Position numbers and translations under genes: made by a program
Shown: piece by piece, positions 26,310 to 33,074 of the stretch
Numbering within the stretch: the stretch's first letter is position 1
Layout: each line of letters opens with the position of its first letter
DNA from: an uncultured Fluviicola sp.
Lineage (GTDB): Bacteria; Bacteroidota; Bacteroidia; Flavobacteriales_D; Crocinitomicaceae
Assembly: GCF_902168135.1 (NCBI RefSeq)
Contig: NZ_CABHOL010000023.1
Location: forward strand, 1 to 33,074
Direction: 5' to 3'
Length of the DNA: 33,074 bases
Notes under the pieces: generated by a model
The model's database searches: none
Told to the model about the DNA's origin: nothing
Seen by the model: only the letters and a program-made list of their open reading frames with translations

Positions 26310-27647
26310 ATGGATTTTTGGGTTCGCGCAGCTCAGCTGATTTTATCACTTTCTCTTCTGATCGTATTACACGAGTTCGGTCATTACTTACCGGCAAAAT
26401 GGTTCAACACCAAGGTGGAGAAGTTTTACCTGTTCTTTAATCCTTATTTCTCGGTTTTCAAGAAAAAGATCGGAGAAACGGAATGGGGATTGGGTTGGAT
26501 TCCGCTGGGTGGTTATGTGAAAATTGCCGGAATGGTAGATGAATCCATGGATAAAGAGCAGTTGGCACAACCGCCGCAACCCTGGGAATTCCGTTCGAAG
26601 CCGGCCTGGCAGCGTTTGATTATTATGCTTGGAGGAATAATCGTGAACGTGATCGTATGTTTCGCGATTTACATCATGGTATTGGCTGTTTGGGGCGAAG
26701 AAAAGATCGACCAGAACAAAATGGTAAATGGAATGGCTATTCATCCTTACATGGAGCAGTTCGGTTTTCAACAAGGTGACCGCGTTTTAACGGTCGATGG
26801 AAAAAAACTGGACGAGTTACAGCAATTGGGCGGAGAGATCCTGATCTTCAATATGCGTCATTTCAAAGTAATACACCCCGACGGAAAAATTGAAACAATT
26901 GTTCTTCCGGAAGATATCGGTGACAAAATGTGGGAAAATGGTGCGGAAAAAGGAACTTTCGACTTCAGAAGGTTCATGGGTGCTACAGATTCCGTTGTTC
27001 CGAAAAGTACAGCTGCAAGAATCGGGATGAAAAAAGGAGACCAAATCTTAAAGGTAAACGGGAAAAATATCAATTTTCACGATGAATTGACTTCCCAATT
27101 GTATCACAACAAAGGTAAAAAAGCGCACCTAACCATTTTAAGAGATGGAAAGGAAATCGAAAAAGAAGCATTTATCGGACAGGATGGTATGCTGGGATTA
27201 AATTATAAGAATCTGAAGCTGAGTACCGATACCAGTGCTTTTTACACTCAGAATTATTCTTTCGGAGAAGCATTTGTTTCCGGTTTCGGAAAGGGACTTA
27301 GAACGATGTATATGAACGTGGCGCAATTCAAATATGTTGCAACCAAAAAAGGAGCCAGTTCAATCGGTGGTGTAGGTTCAATCGGGAAACTGTTCCCGGC
27401 AACCTGGAACTGGCAGGCATTCTGGACCCTTACCGCATTCCTTTCCATGATGCTGGCAATTATGAACCTGCTTCCTATTCCGGCATTGGATGGAGGACAT
27501 GTCATGTTCCTGTTGTATGAGATGATTACGGGTCGTGCTCCGGGACAGAAATTCATGGAATATGCCCAATATGTAGGATTCTTCTTGCTGCTTGGTTTAA
27601 TTCTTTATGCAAACGGAAAAGATTTGATAATGGCTATTACGGGATAA
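26310..27647 (+). CDS. rseP: Site-2 zinc metalloprotease RseP
   Basis: A 445-residue intramembrane protease of family M50B. The zinc motif HEFGH (21-25) lies in the first membrane helix, and the third ligand is in the C-terminal LLPIPALDGGHVMFLLYE. Between the helices is a large periplasmic part with two PDZ-like modules (FGFQQGDRVLTVDGKKLDEL and ARIGMKKGDQILKVNGKNINF). RseP cleaves anti-sigma factors or remnant signal peptides within the membrane, releasing envelope-stress responses; the particular partner is not seen here. The length is as expected. It is preceded by its own -7 element and followed by a palindromic gap, so it looks monocistronic. Confidence 0.97.
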   Translation: MDFWVRAAQLILSLSLLIVLHEFGHYLPAKWFNTKVEKFYLFFNPYFSVFKKKIGETEWGLGWIPLGGYVKIAGMVDESMDKEQLAQPPQPWEFRSKPAWQRLIIMLGGIIVNVIVCFAIYIMVLAVWGEEKIDQNKMVNGMAIHPYMEQFGFQQGDRVLTVDGKKLDELQQLGGEILIFNMRHFKVIHPDGKIETIVLPEDIGDKMWENGAEKGTFDFRRFMGATDSVVPKSTAARIGMKKGDQILKVNGKNINFHDELTSQLYHNKGKKAHLTILRDGKEIEKEAFIGQDGMLGLNYKNLKLSTDTSAFYTQNYSFGEAFVSGFGKGLRTMYMNVAQFKYVATKKGASSIGGVGSIGKLFPATWNWQAFWTLTAFLSMMLAIMNLLPIPALDGGHVMFLLYEMITGRAPGQKFMEYAQYVGFFLLLGLILYANGKDLIMAITG

Positions 27648-27653
27648 AGAACT

Positions 27654-27719
27654 GTTCAAAAAGTTCAAAGGTTCAATTTTGAACGATTGAAAGTATGAAC
27701 CTTTTTCAACTCTTTAACA
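27654..27719. repeat. Inverted repeat built from GTTCAAA words
   Basis: GTTCAAAAAGTTCAAAGGTTC (27654-27674) is largely complementary to GAACCTTTTTCAACTCTTTAAC (27697-27718), and GTTCAATTTTGAAC (27671-27684) is itself palindromic. A GTTCAAAAGGTT word also occurs near 24193. It starts 7 bases after the rseP stop. A terminator role is possible, but the repeated word suggests the same class as the other intergenic repeats in this window. Confidence 0.7.
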
Positions 27720-27833
27720 ACTAAAATTCACGAAATACATAAAAGGTGGCATAAGTCTAAAGATTTATGCCATTTTTGTAAAAAAGAAATCACCCTGATC
27801 CCGCACGTGCAGGACAGGATAAAAAAAAGCGAC

Positions 27834-28490
27834 ATGAAACATTTACTATTATCAATTTTATTTCTTGCTGTAGTAGGAACTTCTATAGCACAACAAAAAA
27901 CGGGTCAGATTTCCTATTCGATGGATTTTGCCAGCGATAATCCCGATATGGCAATGGCACTACCTATGATGCAAGGTTCAACCATGGAAATGTACTTCAT
28001 GCCTAATAAATCCAAAATCGACATGACAATGGGAACGTTCATGAAAATGAATACGGTTGCTGATACAAAAGCAAACAAAGGATTGATGTTGATGGAAATC
28101 ATGGGTAATAAAACAGCTACTGAATTGGATCTTTCCAAAACGGACAAGGAAGAAAAAGCAGAGCCTACTATTGAAGTAACTACCGAGACAAAAGAGATTG
28201 TTGGTTACAAATGCACGAAAACAATTGTGCGTGATGCAGATGGAAACGAAGCTATCATGTGGATTGCAAGCGATCTGCAAGCTTCATTGAAGGGGCAGCA
28301 ACAGTTCGGGAACAGTAAAGTAAACGGAGTTCCTTTGGAATTCTCTACAGTTAACAATGGAATGACTATTCACTTCATTGCTACGAAGTTTTCAAAGAAA
28401 GTGGATAAAAAAGCATTCAGCCTAAAGATCCCGGAAGGATATACTACAGTAACCGAAGATGATTTGAAGAATATGGGTGGTGGAATGTAA
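27834..28490 (+). CDS. Exported DUF4412 family protein
   Basis: A 218-residue protein with signal peptide MKHLLLSILFLAVVGTSIAQ. The mature part fits the DUF4412 pattern: GQISYSMDF at the start, a Met-rich segment (DMAMALPMMQGSTMEMYFMPNKSKIDMTMG), a GYKCTKTIVRDADGNEAIMWIASDL core and the end FSKKVDKKAFSLKIPEGYTTVT. Such proteins are exported in Bacteroidota and the function is unknown. The ATG at 27834 begins the signal peptide; an in-frame GTG at 27807 is rejected. It ends in a bidirectional terminator shared with the convergent DUF1501 gene. Confidence 0.88.
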   Translation: MKHLLLSILFLAVVGTSIAQQKTGQISYSMDFASDNPDMAMALPMMQGSTMEMYFMPNKSKIDMTMGTFMKMNTVADTKANKGLMLMEIMGNKTATELDLSKTDKEEKAEPTIEVTTETKEIVGYKCTKTIVRDADGNEAIMWIASDLQASLKGQQQFGNSKVNGVPLEFSTVNNGMTIHFIATKFSKKVDKKAFSLKIPEGYTTVTEDDLKNMGGGM

Positions 28491-28512
28491 ATTCCAAAAT
28501 CACTAAAAAAAC

Positions 28513-28542
28513 AAACCCCGACATTTATCGTCGGGGTTTTTT
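28513..28542. terminator. Bidirectional terminator between convergent genes
   Basis: AAACCCCGAC (28513-28522) and GTCGGGGTTT (28530-28539) form a perfect 10-bp stem with a 7-nt loop. A T-run follows on the plus strand (28537-28542) and an A-rich tract precedes it (28505-28515), so it can stop both the DUF4412 gene and the DUF1501 gene. Confidence 0.9.
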
Positions 28543-28546
28543 AGTA

Positions 28547-30100
28547 TCAGATATTTTTCAGCTTGATAAACTTTCTGGTAAATGTTCCGGAATTCTTATG
28601 CACGGTAACAATGTAGTTCCCGGATGGTGTTCCATCCATATAGATAGGGACCAAATGCTCTCCCGGTTGGAATTCTTTTGAGCAGACTTCGCTGATCAAT
28701 GTACCTGCAGTATCGTAAACACGAATGGTTACACGTTCTCCGGCACATTTAAATTTCAGGGTAGTTTGGTCCACACATGGATTCGGGAATATCAACACAT
28801 CATTTTCCATTGATTGCTCGTTCACTCCTAAATTGCATGAATCCAACACAGAAATGAAATTGATGGTTTGTTCGAACATTCCCTGGATGTCGGCAACGTC
28901 TGCCTCAAACCAATCTCTTAAAATCGAAGCATAAATGTCTCTAAAGTCGATTTGCATCGGTACCCCTGCCTGGTCGGTAATCGTATTTGGAATAACCGGA
29001 TTCGGGCCAATGATACCACTGCTGATACACGCACCGAAAAGGAACAATGGTGCCGCATCCCCGTGATCAGTACCATCACTCGCATTGGAAGCAATTTGTC
29101 TTCCGAATTCCGAGAAAGTCATTCCCGCAACCCTGTTTTCAAGCCCCAACAGGCTTAAATCGTTTTGGAAAGCAGCAACTGCGGTGGATACACGGGAAAG
29201 CAAATTTGCATGCACGCCGGTTGCCGGAGCTCCGTCCACGACCTGGGCATCGTGGGTGTCAAAACCGTTTACATTGACAATGTAGATTTTCGTTTTCAAA
29301 CCTCCGGAGATCATTTGAGCAATGTATTTGAGGTTTTTCGAGATCTCATCATTGGGATCATACATGGTTGAAAGTGAATTCCCGGCATTTGCTGCTGCAT
29401 TCACCTGTGCTCCGTAAGCATTTGCCTGCATGATCAGGGTAGACAAGTATTCCATGTGGGCGCCATAATAGGTCCCGTCATTTACTTGTCCCGTTTCAAC
29501 CAGGTTATAACTGTCGAACGGATTATTGATAGCAACGGAAAAGTTAGCTGCTAATCCCTGGCAGGTTGCGGATACTTCGTAACCCATACTGATGGCAAAC
29601 GGATCCGGGTTAGCAGTATCCGGATAGTCATCCGGGAAGTTGGGGAATTCATGGTCCAGGTACCTTCCGAGCCAGCCACGTGTGGCATTTTGGTCCAGCA
29701 TACCGGAAGTCCAGATATCCATCGATCTGAAATGTGAACGGTTTTGTTCCGGATATCCCACATTCTGAATAATGGATAAACGCTCGTTATCAAACATATC
29801 CCGCATTCCTGACATAGCAGGATGCAGTGCATTGGTCGGCGTAATTGTCAGCAATTGATTCTGTGGAATCAGGATATTCGGACGTTGAATTGCCAGGTTG
29901 GCATATTGGTCCAGGGGAACCAAAGTCCCCAATCCATCATTTCCACCATTTAAACGAATAATTACCAGAACCCGGTCTTCCGCAGCTCTGGATGACTTAA
30001 ACAGGTCCTCGGTAACAGCTCCGAATTTAAAGTTCTTTAAAACCAGTGGTGCTCCAATAGATGAAAGCGCGACCGACTGTACAAAATTTCTTCTTTTCAT
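28547..30100 (-). CDS. DUF1501 family exported protein with T9SS type A sorting domain
   Basis: A 517-residue protein. The N-terminus, MKRRNFVQSVALSSIGAPLVL, resembles a twin-arginine signal. The DUF1501 core follows (VLVIIRLNGGNDGLGTLVPLDQY, MSGMRDMFDNERLSIIQNVGYPEQNRSHFRSMDIW, VNGFDTHDAQV, MTFSEFGRQIASNASDGTDHGDAAPLFLFG), a fold related to alkaline phosphatase/sulfatase. The last 75 residues (DVLIFPNPCVDQTTLKFK ... YDTAGTLISEV ... GNYIVTVHKNSGTFTRKFIK) are a T9SS C-terminal sorting domain, so the product is likely cell-surface or secreted. It lies 22 bases after the DUF1800 gene, the usual partner of DUF1501. No substrate is known. Confidence 0.93.
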   Translation of the reverse strand: MKRRNFVQSVALSSIGAPLVLKNFKFGAVTEDLFKSSRAAEDRVLVIIRLNGGNDGLGTLVPLDQYANLAIQRPNILIPQNQLLTITPTNALHPAMSGMRDMFDNERLSIIQNVGYPEQNRSHFRSMDIWTSGMLDQNATRGWLGRYLDHEFPNFPDDYPDTANPDPFAISMGYEVSATCQGLAANFSVAINNPFDSYNLVETGQVNDGTYYGAHMEYLSTLIMQANAYGAQVNAAANAGNSLSTMYDPNDEISKNLKYIAQMISGGLKTKIYIVNVNGFDTHDAQVVDGAPATGVHANLLSRVSTAVAAFQNDLSLLGLENRVAGMTFSEFGRQIASNASDGTDHGDAAPLFLFGACISSGIIGPNPVIPNTITDQAGVPMQIDFRDIYASILRDWFEADVADIQGMFEQTINFISVLDSCNLGVNEQSMENDVLIFPNPCVDQTTLKFKCAGERVTIRVYDTAGTLISEVCSKEFQPGEHLVPIYMDGTPSGNYIVTVHKNSGTFTRKFIKLKNI

Positions 30101-30122
30101 AGTTTCTGATTTTGGTCTACAC

Positions 30123-31733
30123 TTACATTACTTGAGATTCAGGAAGCTGGAACAACCTGTAAAGCACCAGTTCTACCCGTTGGCGGACCGGACCGCTTAC
30201 TGTTGTATTTCCGGGATCTGCTAAATAATCATTGTATTGGATTGTCCATTCAAAATCAGGCTGTCCGTTGGTCAAAATGGATTTCAAAACCGCTTTTTCT
30301 ATCACAGAAACGCCTTTGCAGGTGAAAACGGTCAGAATGTCCTCTATTACCTGGGGAGCGCTGGAAGGTATGCTCAAATTATCCAGGAAATTTAGTGTAT
30401 TGATCTTAAATGAATTCCCATTCACCACTATTCCATTTGTAAGTGTCATCAATGCACTTAAATCAAAACGCAATTTCAACAAACTTGAATTTGCCCATAA
30501 TCGGGAGAAAGCCGGAGTTTGATAATAGGCTGTCCAACCGCCGACGCTCGGAGTTCTTAAGTATTCCATTCCCATCACCTGGGACAAGTAATAAAGGTTC
30601 AGGTAAATTTCATAATTAACCGGAACAGAATAGTTCGGAACCGAACCGGAAGCATTGAGCATTGTGAACAATAATTCCAATGGATTTTTAATAATAGCTC
30701 CGCGCACAGAGATATCGTAAAAATGTTCACTTTTCAGCAATTCCTCTATGACCGGCATGACTTCAAAATTATTGGAAGTCAGCGTAGCAGCCATATCCGT
30801 AATAACGGTACTTTCCACACTCGGTGTCAGGTCGTAATTAACAAACCAGCGGTAAATCTTCCGGCATAGGTACTTAGCCATATCCGGCTGGCTGAAAATA
30901 ATATCGACATAGTTGGCATATTCGGTATTTCCGGAATCAGGAACCACTGCCGAACCGAAATAAGCGCTCAGGGTCTTGCTCGATGTATCGTGGAGAATCG
31001 GGTAAAACACACTGGAAGGCTGACTGGCAGAAGTACTGTACAGGTCCGTAACCGTCCACCCTGTTAAAATTTTTGCACCGGCAGCAACATCTGCTTCGGT
31101 ATAGTTGGTATAATCACCCGTTCCGACCTGCGGGCCTTTCCCCACTGTAAACAATTCCAAAAGCTCACGCGCATAGTTCTCATTCGGAGAGAACTGATTA
31201 TTTGTTGCACCATTGAGGAATAAAAGCATCATCGGATCGATGGTCATGTCTTTTACCAGCTGTTTAAAGTTCCCCAGGCAATTCAAGCGGTACTTTTCAT
31301 GCATTCCATAAACCGCTTTCGCCTCGTTGGTACCGTCCACTCCAAAATGGTTGTCCCAAAACAAACACATTTTCTCCTGGATACTAACCGTGGGTTGGTT
31401 AATCCGCTGCATGAACCATGCTCCCAGCGAGTATAAACGTGCGTTATTCGTTGGTCCGGGATTCGCCGGATAAACATCATTGATCCACGTTGAACCGATT
31501 GTTGTAACTGCTTCGTCGGGGTGGAAAGCCAAGGGTGGTGAAACACTCGGAAGTGTCAATAATTGAGTAACAGTTGCATTCATCCCGTTTGTTACAGCTT
31601 GTGTAATCTGGGTGAGAGTAGCACCAAACATGGTCCTGCGCAATAAATGTGCAGCTTCTGCCTTTGTCCAGGCACCGGTGTATGGCGTTAAACTCAGTGA
31701 AATGGGCTCCTGTACGTTTTCTTCAGGAATCAT
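30123..31733 (-). CDS. DUF1800 family protein
   Basis: A 536-residue protein with the DUF1800 hallmarks: WTKAEAAHLLRRTMFGAT near the N-terminus, MCLFWDNHFGV, FLNGATNNQFSPNENYARELLELFTVGKG (visible as NENYARELLELFT), DVAAGAKILTGWTV, and KYLCRKIYRWFVNYD. No clear signal peptide is seen with the ATG at 31733; the frame reaches a TTG at 31784 but the added residues do not form a signal peptide either. DUF1800 and DUF1501 genes are commonly adjacent in Bacteroidota and Planctomycetota, and the two probably act together at the cell surface. Function is not established. Confidence 0.9.
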   Translation of the reverse strand: MIPEENVQEPISLSLTPYTGAWTKAEAAHLLRRTMFGATLTQITQAVTNGMNATVTQLLTLPSVSPPLAFHPDEAVTTIGSTWINDVYPANPGPTNNARLYSLGAWFMQRINQPTVSIQEKMCLFWDNHFGVDGTNEAKAVYGMHEKYRLNCLGNFKQLVKDMTIDPMMLLFLNGATNNQFSPNENYARELLELFTVGKGPQVGTGDYTNYTEADVAAGAKILTGWTVTDLYSTSASQPSSVFYPILHDTSSKTLSAYFGSAVVPDSGNTEYANYVDIIFSQPDMAKYLCRKIYRWFVNYDLTPSVESTVITDMAATLTSNNFEVMPVIEELLKSEHFYDISVRGAIIKNPLELLFTMLNASGSVPNYSVPVNYEIYLNLYYLSQVMGMEYLRTPSVGGWTAYYQTPAFSRLWANSSLLKLRFDLSALMTLTNGIVVNGNSFKINTLNFLDNLSIPSSAPQVIEDILTVFTCKGVSVIEKAVLKSILTNGQPDFEWTIQYNDYLADPGNTTVSGPVRQRVELVLYRLFQLPESQVM

Positions 31734-31852
31734 AATAGTACGTTTTAGCGAAGGGAATTTAGTATAAAAAGCCGGAACGGACAAGCTAAATTGTTCATCT
31801 TGTGATTTTCAACTAGTTTGTCGGATATTGACCCGGAACTCAACACTATCTA

Positions 31853-33028
31853 TCAATATTTGACCAGTTGAATAGTGCGGGTATTTCCCGTTTCATCCGA
31901 AACATTCACCAGGTAATTTCCGGACTGCCATTCCTGAGCGGTTAATACCGTAATTCCATTTTCCAGGCTGCCTTCTGTTATGCGTCGTCCTGACAAATCA
32001 TACACTGCATAAGTTCCTTTTACTTCACTTCGAATGGTGAACGAATTGTTGGAAGGATTCGGATAAATCAGGACTGAAGACATTGCAAGCTCATGCAATT
32101 TCAAAGCACAATTATTGAGTGCATCAAATGTGGGATCGGCAAATGTAAATGTTCCTCCGTCGGGGCATCTTGCATAGGAAACATCCTGTGACTGCTGCCC
32201 GAAATCTACCTGGTCATAGATCATAGTTCCATCCGAAAGAATGAGTGATTCACCGGCTGAGCTGAGTTTAAAATTCGCATGCAATCCGCTTTGTTCCGAA
32301 TCATTATCCGTCCATATAATCAGTACATCGTTTGCATTTACAGCCGTTCCAAGCGGGATTTGCCATTTCATCAGATTCGAAATATCATCCGAAAGATACA
32401 ATCCCGAAAGATCTTTTGCTGTTGAGGTATGATTGTATAATTCAACCCAGTCATCGTTTTCACCGTTTGAATCGTATGCTGTTAAACCGTTATCAGCCAT
32501 CAGCTCATTGATTACAATATCCCCGGAAGCTGGCAAAACTATCGCAATATTCACCGAATGAAATTCGTGCTCAGCACGAGCAGGACTAAAAATACCTGCA
32601 TTTGTATTTTCAGCATAGATGTAGTATTCCATCACAATTCCATTTAGTACCACATCAGCTCCGTATACATGATCGCCGGCTGATCCGTCATTGTGCATTC
32701 CGTCATCGAACATTTGAATGCGGTTAAAGCGCAAAGGATGCTCCAGGCGATATCCCAGGAAAACACTTGTTTCATTCGAACAAACTGCTGTAACAGTTAT
32801 CGTTTCGCCATAGTTCGGGCTATTATTACTTACTGCATGAGATGAAATTGCAGGAGCTGCTAACAGGTAGTCTGAATTTGACTGAAAGAATGACACGCGT
32901 GATGCCATCAGTTGCTGGATTCCAGGAATGGATGATCCACCTCCCGGTCCGCCGCCGCCTGTTACAGCGGTTGTCATTCCATTTTGGAATTGTGTATAAG
33001 TATAAAACTTGTAAGGATCAGCCTGCAC
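31853..33028 (-). CDS. CotH/lamin-tail protein with T9SS sorting domain, 5' end missing
   Basis: The last 391 codons of a secreted protein; the start lies beyond the real end of the sequence. The first 50 residues (DPYKFYTYTQFQNGMTTAVTGG ... PGIQQLMASRVSFFQSNSDYL) look like the end of a CotH kinase-like domain. A beta-sandwich follows, then a lamin-tail domain (DIVINELMADNGLTAYDSNGENDDWVELYN ... KDLSGLYLSDD ... FKLSSAGESLILSDG) and a T9SS type A tail (VLIYPNPSNNSFTIRSEVKG ... YDLSGRRITEG). CotH proteins are atypical kinases. The open frame continues into the adapter to a false ATG at 33043, giving the sequence MYKRQ, which must be trimmed. It is followed by the DUF1800 and DUF1501 genes in the same direction. 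Confidence 0.9.
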   Translation of the reverse strand: MQADPYKFYTYTQFQNGMTTAVTGGGGPGGGSSIPGIQQLMASRVSFFQSNSDYLLAAPAISSHAVSNNSPNYGETITVTAVCSNETSVFLGYRLEHPLRFNRIQMFDDGMHNDGSAGDHVYGADVVLNGIVMEYYIYAENTNAGIFSPARAEHEFHSVNIAIVLPASGDIVINELMADNGLTAYDSNGENDDWVELYNHTSTAKDLSGLYLSDDISNLMKWQIPLGTAVNANDVLIIWTDNDSEQSGLHANFKLSSAGESLILSDGTMIYDQVDFGQQSQDVSYARCPDGGTFTFADPTFDALNNCALKLHELAMSSVLIYPNPSNNSFTIRSEVKGTYAVYDLSGRRITEGSLENGITVLTAQEWQSGNYLVNVSDETGNTRTIQLVKY

Positions 33029-33074
33029 CTGTCTCTTATACACATCTGACGCTGCCGACGAAGAGGATAGTGTA
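33029..33074 (+). other. Illumina Nextera adapter (not biological)
   Basis: 33029-33047 is the 19-base Tn5 mosaic end (CTGTCTCTTATACACATCT). 33048-33061 is GACGCTGCCGACGA, completing the reverse complement of the Nextera read-1 adapter. 33062-33069 is AGAGGATA, the reverse complement of the i5 index TATCCTCT (known as S503/N503), and 33070-33074 is GTGTA, the start of the P5-side sequence. The read therefore ran through the insert into the adapter. Confidence 0.98.

Overview
This 33 kb window looks like the chromosome of a Bacteroidota bacterium in the order Flavobacteriales; a Crocinitomicaceae/Fluviicola-like host is possible but is only inferred. The signs are type IX secretion (T9SS) C-terminal sorting domains, a MurF-Alr fusion, a SprE/PorW-like lipoprotein, an F-type ATPase operon without beta and epsilon genes, signal peptides ending in '...AQ', and several TAnnTTTG promoter elements. 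I see no tRNA, rRNA, CRISPR array, insertion sequence or prophage.

Layout. 1-2416 (minus) is the 5' part of a large secreted protein running off the left edge. 2801-4904 (minus) holds an M28 metallopeptidase overlapping an acidic protein of unknown function. 5073-7936 (plus) is thymidine kinase translationally coupled to a MurF-Alr fusion. 8050-10887 (minus) holds a double-OmpA-domain protein, a small SpoIIAA/STAS-like protein, an Ada-type HTH/alkyltransferase and a PKHD-type dioxygenase. 11054-13015 (minus) is an SPFH/flotillin-like protein with an unusual repeated N-terminal half. 13016-13833 has no convincing gene but carries a palindrome-rich element. 13834-18853 (minus) is atpB-E-F-H-A-G, preceded by a membrane protein, an AtpZ-like protein and the SprE/PorW-like lipoprotein (19099-22388). 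22620-24112 (minus) encodes CvpA and YebC family proteins. 24306-28490 (plus) holds a secreted alpha/beta-hydrolase-like protein, a small conserved protein, the site-2 protease RseP and a DUF4412 protein. 28547-33028 (minus) is a secreted set: CotH/lamin-tail protein, DUF1800 and DUF1501, the first and last with T9SS tails.

Functionally the window mixes housekeeping (cell wall, nucleotide salvage, ATP synthesis, envelope stress proteolysis) with envelope and secretion functions. The clearest unexplained signal is in the gaps between genes. Several hold imperfect inverted repeats, each built from its own short repeated word (AATTATCA-, GCCTAAT-, GTTCAAA-, ATTGAAAATG-like), and others hold CGCAGA-type periodic repeats or near-perfect palindromes. 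One strong hairpin with a U-tract lies directly after atpE inside the ATPase operon.

The last 46 bases (33029-33074) are not biological. They are an Illumina Nextera read-1/i5 adapter, including an index, so the sequence really ends at 33028 and the last gene is truncated there.
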